A stretch of DNA of 10,211 bases, taken from contig JAFAKI010000244.1 of assembly GCA_019235595.1 (NCBI GenBank), positions 1 through 10,211 on the forward strand, written 5' to 3'. This DNA comes from Mucilaginibacter sp. GTDB lineage: Bacteria > Bacteroidota > Bacteroidia > Sphingobacteriales > Sphingobacteriaceae. Of this stretch, positions 7,359 through 10,211 are shown piece after piece. Below the pieces are notes generated by a model. That model ran no database searches. It saw only the letters and a program-made list of their open reading frames with translations, and was not told the DNA's origin. A program made the translations under genes and the position numbers. Each line of letters opens with the position of its first letter. Within the stretch, counting starts at the first letter, position 1.

Positions 7359-8145
7359 TCTGCATATCCATATTAACAACGACGAAACAGCAACGCATTG
7401 CTCCACTTGTAATGAACAGATTGCTCCAGGAAGCCGCTTTTGTAAGTATTGCGGAGCTGCTCAGATACAGGAATGTTATACATCTTCATCAGAAGAAAAA
7501 TGGATAGCGATTAAGCAACTGGGGCTATTCTTTGTTATCGACGCCGTCATATGCTGCATTGCCGGATTTACAGATTTTTTTAAATCCTTTACATGGCATG
7601 TCACTATTGACATTCTCCTTGCAAGCTGTGCCGTTTTTTTCTTTTTCTATAATTGGCGGTCTACCAGGTCGCTGCTAAACTGGAAGAGCTTTTCCATAAC
7701 GAAATTGCTGTTTTACTGTTTGTCGGCTATTTTGGCCTCTTTCACAGTGAGCTTTGTGGTGGGATGGCTTAACCGGGCGCTTTTTTCGAAGGTATTCTCT
7801 TATTATGCGTTTTATGAGGACCTTCATCATGGAAAATTAATAATGATATCTTTCATTGCTGTTATGCCCGCTTTATTTGAGGAAATTGGTTATCGCGGAT
7901 TCCTGCTGCAAAAGCTGCTGCAGGTAGTGGATAAGAAACAAGCTATATTTATTTCAGCATTTTTGTTTGCCATAATGCATACTTCATTTATTTCATTATT
8001 TTGGCTTATTCCCTTCGGTTTGTACCTGGCTTATATAAGGATGAAGGAAAACACACTGTGGTATGGTGTATGCGTACATTTTTGTTTCAACTTTACCGTT
8101 TGCATGTCCGAATTTTATAGATTGGAGCACCTTTATCGTCACTAA
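7351..8145 (+). CDS. Zinc-ribbon CPBP-family intramembrane metalloprotease
   Basis: A 264-residue protein. Residues 17-34 form a zinc ribbon, CSTC-X10-CKYC. The rest is a multi-helix membrane domain with hydrophobic stretches near 55-73, 84-100, 117-139, 164-176, 197-209 and 213-229. It carries the CPBP (CAAX protease and bacteriocin-processing, Rce1/Abi-like) motifs: EEIGYR (E177, E178, R182), FAIMH (F206, H210) and HFCFN (H243, N247). All proposed catalytic residues are present, so it is likely an active glutamate-type intramembrane protease; the substrate is unknown. Family members process peptides or prenylated proteins, or act in self-immunity. The start is TTG at 7351, because no in-frame ATG precedes the cysteines and AAGGA sits 8 bases upstream. 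The 8-base overlap with the previous gene suggests coupled translation. Confidence 0.88.
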   Translation: MDNLHIHINNDETATHCSTCNEQIAPGSRFCKYCGAAQIQECYTSSSEEKWIAIKQLGLFFVIDAVICCIAGFTDFFKSFTWHVTIDILLASCAVFFFFYNWRSTRSLLNWKSFSITKLLFYCLSAILASFTVSFVVGWLNRALFSKVFSYYAFYEDLHHGKLIMISFIAVMPALFEEIGYRGFLLQKLLQVVDKKQAIFISAFLFAIMHTSFISLFWLIPFGLYLAYIRMKENTLWYGVCVHFCFNFTVCMSEFYRLEHLYRH

Positions 8146-8258
8146 AAATTCATTTTAAACAAGTCATTCCTTTCATCTTACCACTAGATAATTTACCTGG
8201 TTCCATTCTACAGTTGACCTTTAAAATCTCGCCCAAAAAAGCTATTTTTGCGCTTCAA
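8146..8258. other. Intergenic region before lepA
   Basis: These 113 bases separate the CPBP gene from lepA. I see no convincing terminator, only a 5-pair A-T hairpin at the start. An in-frame TTG at 8214 would extend lepA by 15 codons but falls outside the normal LepA N-terminus. The lepA promoter candidate occupies the last third. Confidence 0.5.
8220..8250 (+). promoter_or_regulatory. Candidate lepA promoter with very short leader
   Basis: TATTTTTG at 8243-8250 matches the TAnnTTTG -7 box exactly, and TTTA at 8220-8223 lies 19 bases upstream as a one-mismatch -33 element. The box ends 8 bases before the lepA ATG, so transcription would start almost at the start codon. Confidence 0.55.
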
Positions 8259-10046
8259 ATGGAGCACATTCGTAATTTTTGCATTATAGCACATATCGAC
8301 CACGGTAAAAGCACGCTTGCCGACCGGTTATTAGAATATACCAACACCATTACCCAACGCGAATCGCAGGCGCAATTGCTTGACGACATGGATTTGGAGC
8401 GCGAGCGCGGCATCACCATTAAGAGCCACGCCATACAAATGGACTATGTTCTCGATGGTCAGAAATACGTTCTGAACCTGATCGATACACCCGGGCACGT
8501 GGATTTTTCATACGAAGTTTCCCGCTCTATCGCTGCCTGTGAAGGCGCTTTGCTGATTGTAGACGCTGCACAGGGCATACAGGCGCAAACCATTTCCAAC
8601 CTGTACCTGGCATTGGAAAACGATTTGGAGATCATCCCGGTATTAAATAAAATGGATCTTCCCGGTGCTATGCCGGAAGAGGTAAAAGACCAGATAGTGG
8701 ATCTATTAGGTTGTAAACGCGAAGATATCCTGGCGGCATCCGGCAAAACCGGTATGGGTGTGCACGATATTCTGCGTGCTATTGTAGAACGCGTCCCCGC
8801 CCCTGTTGGCGATCCGCAGGCTCCCTTACAAGCATTGATCTTTGATTCTGTATTTAACTCATTCAGGGGCATTATCGCTTATTTTAAAGTTGTAAACGGT
8901 GAGATCAGGAAAGGCGATAAAGTAAAATTTGTTGCTACCGAAAAGCAATATCTTGCTGATGAGGTAGGCACCTTAAAATTAAACCAACTTGCCAAAGACG
9001 TTATAAAAACCGGTGATGTGGGTTACATCATTTCGGGCATAAAAGAAGCGCGTGAGGTAAAAGTTGGTGATACCATAACCCATGTAGAACGTCCATGTGA
9101 AAGCGGTATACAGGGTTTTGAGGAAGTGAAGCCGATGGTGTTTGCCGGCATTTATCCGGTTGATACGGAAGATTATGAAGAACTTCGCGAGTCGATGGCT
9201 AAGCTGCAGCTAAACGATGCTTCGCTGGTGTTTGAGCCGGAATCATCGGCTGCGTTAGGCTTTGGTTTCCGTTGCGGGTTCCTCGGCATGCTCCATATGG
9301 AGATCATCCAGGAACGTTTGGAACGCGAGTTCAATATGACGGTGATCACCACCGTTCCGAACGTGTCGTACAAGGCTTATACCACTAAAGGAGAAGAGCT
9401 CCAGGTTAATAACCCATCTGATTTGCCTGATCCAAGCAAGCTGGATTATGTAGAGGAGCCATATATCAAAGCAACCATCATTACCAAAGCTGAATTTGTA
9501 GGTCCGGTAATGTCACTTTGTATCCAGAAACGTGGTTTCATCAAAGATCAATCTTACCTGACTTCAGATCGTGTTGAGTTGATCTTCGAAATGCCAATGG
9601 GTGAGATTGTGTTTGATTTTTACGATAAACTGAAAACTATCTCCAAGGGATACGCATCATTCGACTATCACCAGATAGGTTATCGTCAGTCGGATTTAGT
9701 GCGTTTGGATATACGTTTGAACAGCGAACCAGTGGATGCTTTATCATCGCTGATCCACCGGAGCAACTCTTATGATTTTGGTAAAAAGATTTGCGAAAAG
9801 CTGAAGGAGTTATTACCGCGTCAACAATTCGAGATCATTATACAGGCATCTATTGGTGCCAAGATCATCGCCCGTGAAACGGTAAAAGCCTTGCGTAAAG
9901 ACGTTACCGCAAAATGTTATGGTGGTGATATCTCGCGTAAGCGTAAGCTGTTGGAAAAACAGAAAAAAGGCAAGAAACGCATGCGCCAGGTGGGTAACGT
10001 AGAAATACCACAATCGGCCTTTATGGCGGTTTTGAAACTTGATTAA
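8259..10046 (+). CDS. lepA: Elongation factor 4 (LepA), ribosome back-translocating GTPase
   Basis: A 595-residue translational GTPase of standard LepA length, acting on the 70S ribosome. The G motifs are complete: AHIDHGKST (residues 11-19), RGIT (50-53), DTPGH (76-80), NKMD (130-133) and ASGKTG. The EF-G-like domains II, III and V follow. The LepA-specific C-terminal domain ends with the lysine-rich segment KLLEKQKKGKKR and the typical ending IPQSAFMAVLKLD. LepA lacks EF-G domain IV, and none is seen here. ATG 8259 gives the canonical MEHIRNFCIIAHIDHGK start; the TTG 15 codons upstream is rejected. It appears to be a single-gene unit between the CPBP gene and folD, read from a promoter just before its start codon. 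Confidence 0.98.
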   Translation: MEHIRNFCIIAHIDHGKSTLADRLLEYTNTITQRESQAQLLDDMDLERERGITIKSHAIQMDYVLDGQKYVLNLIDTPGHVDFSYEVSRSIAACEGALLIVDAAQGIQAQTISNLYLALENDLEIIPVLNKMDLPGAMPEEVKDQIVDLLGCKREDILAASGKTGMGVHDILRAIVERVPAPVGDPQAPLQALIFDSVFNSFRGIIAYFKVVNGEIRKGDKVKFVATEKQYLADEVGTLKLNQLAKDVIKTGDVGYIISGIKEAREVKVGDTITHVERPCESGIQGFEEVKPMVFAGIYPVDTEDYEELRESMAKLQLNDASLVFEPESSAALGFGFRCGFLGMLHMEIIQERLEREFNMTVITTVPNVSYKAYTTKGEELQVNNPSDLPDPSKLDYVEEPYIKATIITKAEFVGPVMSLCIQKRGFIKDQSYLTSDRVELIFEMPMGEIVFDFYDKLKTISKGYASFDYHQIGYRQSDLVRLDIRLNSEPVDALSSLIHRSNSYDFGKKICEKLKELLPRQQFEIIIQASIGAKIIARETVKALRKDVTAKCYGGDISRKRKLLEKQKKGKKRMRQVGNVEIPQSAFMAVLKLD

Positions 10047-10051
10047 TTAGA

Positions 10052-10079
10052 TGTGAGATATGAGATTTGAGACGTGAGA
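10052..10079 (+). repeat. Degenerate heptamer array TnTGAGA, 4 copies
   Basis: Four consecutive 7-base units, TGTGAGA, TATGAGA, TTTGAGA and CGTGAGA, begin 5 bases after the lepA stop codon. The last four bases of each unit (GAGA) and the T before them are constant; the first two vary. The units are the reverse complement of the TCTCAAA array at 10134-10168 (24 of 28 positions match). Confidence 0.85.
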
Positions 10080-10128
10080 CTCAAATCGGCATATTAATAA
10101 TGAACAAGGATTTGAATTGTTTTTTGAG
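10080..10128 (+). other. Central segment between inverted heptamer arrays
   Basis: CTCAAA at 10080-10085 can pair with TTTGAG at 10123-10128, and CAAATC at 10082-10087 can alternatively pair with GATTTG at 10109-10114. Together with the flanking arrays the whole lepA-folD gap could fold into a long branched or nested hairpin. No exact TAnnTTTG box for folD is seen here. Confidence 0.45.
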
Positions 10129-10133
10129 CATTG

Positions 10134-10168
10134 TCTCAAATCTCAAATCTCAAATCTCAAATCTCAAA
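10134..10168 (+). repeat. Perfect heptamer array TCTCAAA, 5 copies
   Basis: Five exact head-to-tail copies of TCTCAAA fill 35 bases and end 2 bases before the ATG of the next gene. The array takes up the place where a ribosome binding site would be. It lies inverted relative to the TnTGAGA array after lepA. There are no spacers, so it is a simple tandem repeat and not a CRISPR. Confidence 0.95.
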
Positions 10169-10170
10169 AA

Positions 10171-10211
10171 ATGAATCTACTCGACGGAAAATACGTATCA
10201 GAAAAATTAAA
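10171..10211 (+). CDS. folD: Probable FolD, methylenetetrahydrofolate dehydrogenase/cyclohydrolase (3' partial)
   Basis: Only the first 13 complete codons are visible, giving MNLLDGKYVSEKL followed by K. This matches the usual FolD N-terminus (M-x-L-L-D-G-K-x-V-S/A-x-K). FolD interconverts methylene-, methenyl- and formyl-tetrahydrofolate in one-carbon metabolism in the cytoplasm. The ATG directly follows the TCTCAAA array, with no Shine-Dalgarno. The identification rests on a short stretch and needs the rest of the gene. Confidence 0.75.
   Translation, partial: MNLLDGKYVSEKL

Noticed and set aside
6816..8145. Defence or abortive-infection island
   Set aside because: CPBP proteins are sometimes labelled Abi, but there is no nuclease, toxin, integrase or other defence gene nearby to support this.
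8214..8258. Upstream TTG start for lepA
   Set aside because: It would add 15 residues before the conserved MEHIRNFCIIAHIDHGK, and it lies upstream of the likely promoter box.
8459..8872. 137-codon minus-strand open frame within lepA
   Set aside because: It is antisense to the GTPase domain of lepA; it reflects codon bias and not a gene.
10134..10168. CRISPR-like array
   Set aside because: Units are 7 bases long, identical and contiguous without spacers; no cas genes are present.

Overview
The window looks like chromosomal DNA from a member of the Bacteroidota, most likely a Sphingobacteriales genus such as Mucilaginibacter or Pedobacter. The reasons are the protein sequences themselves, TAnnTTTG-type -7 promoter boxes, mostly weak or absent Shine-Dalgarno sequences, AT-rich intergenic DNA and a lepA-folD neighbourhood. 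The taxonomic call is inference; no database search was run.

Layout. (1) 1-1143, plus strand: the 3' part of an NtrC-type sigma-54-dependent response regulator; its gene begins upstream of the window. (2) 1143-1199: a very strong hairpin that can terminate both this gene and the convergent operon. (3) 6664-1205, minus strand: a tightly packed imuA-imuB-dnaE2 (imuC) cassette encoding the translesion mutasome. The junctions are a one-base TAATG overlap and a 4-base gap, so the genes are probably translationally coupled. No lexA-like gene lies beside the cassette inside this window. (4) 6665-6815: a divergent, AT-rich intergenic region with a promoter-like box on each strand and an imperfect dyad. 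(5) 6816-8145, plus strand: two overlapping genes for membrane proteins that each begin with the same kind of zinc ribbon (CxxC-X10-CxxC). The second is a CPBP-family (Rce1-like) intramembrane protease and appears to start at TTG. (6) 8259-10046, plus strand: lepA (elongation factor 4), with a promoter-like box ending only 8 bases before its start codon. (7) 10047-10170: an intergenic region flanked by two oppositely oriented heptamer arrays (TnTGAGA x4 and TCTCAAA x5). (8) 10171-10211, plus strand: the first codons of a probable folD.

Functionally, the central block is a DNA-damage mutagenesis module: ImuA and the catalytically degenerate ImuB would recruit the error-prone polymerase DnaE2 to the sliding clamp. 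The other genes are housekeeping (lepA, folD) or regulatory and membrane functions with no evident link to the cassette. The least explained elements are the heptamer arrays before folD, the paired zinc-ribbon membrane proteins, and the dyad in the imuA divergent promoter region. I did not find a clearly new multi-gene system.
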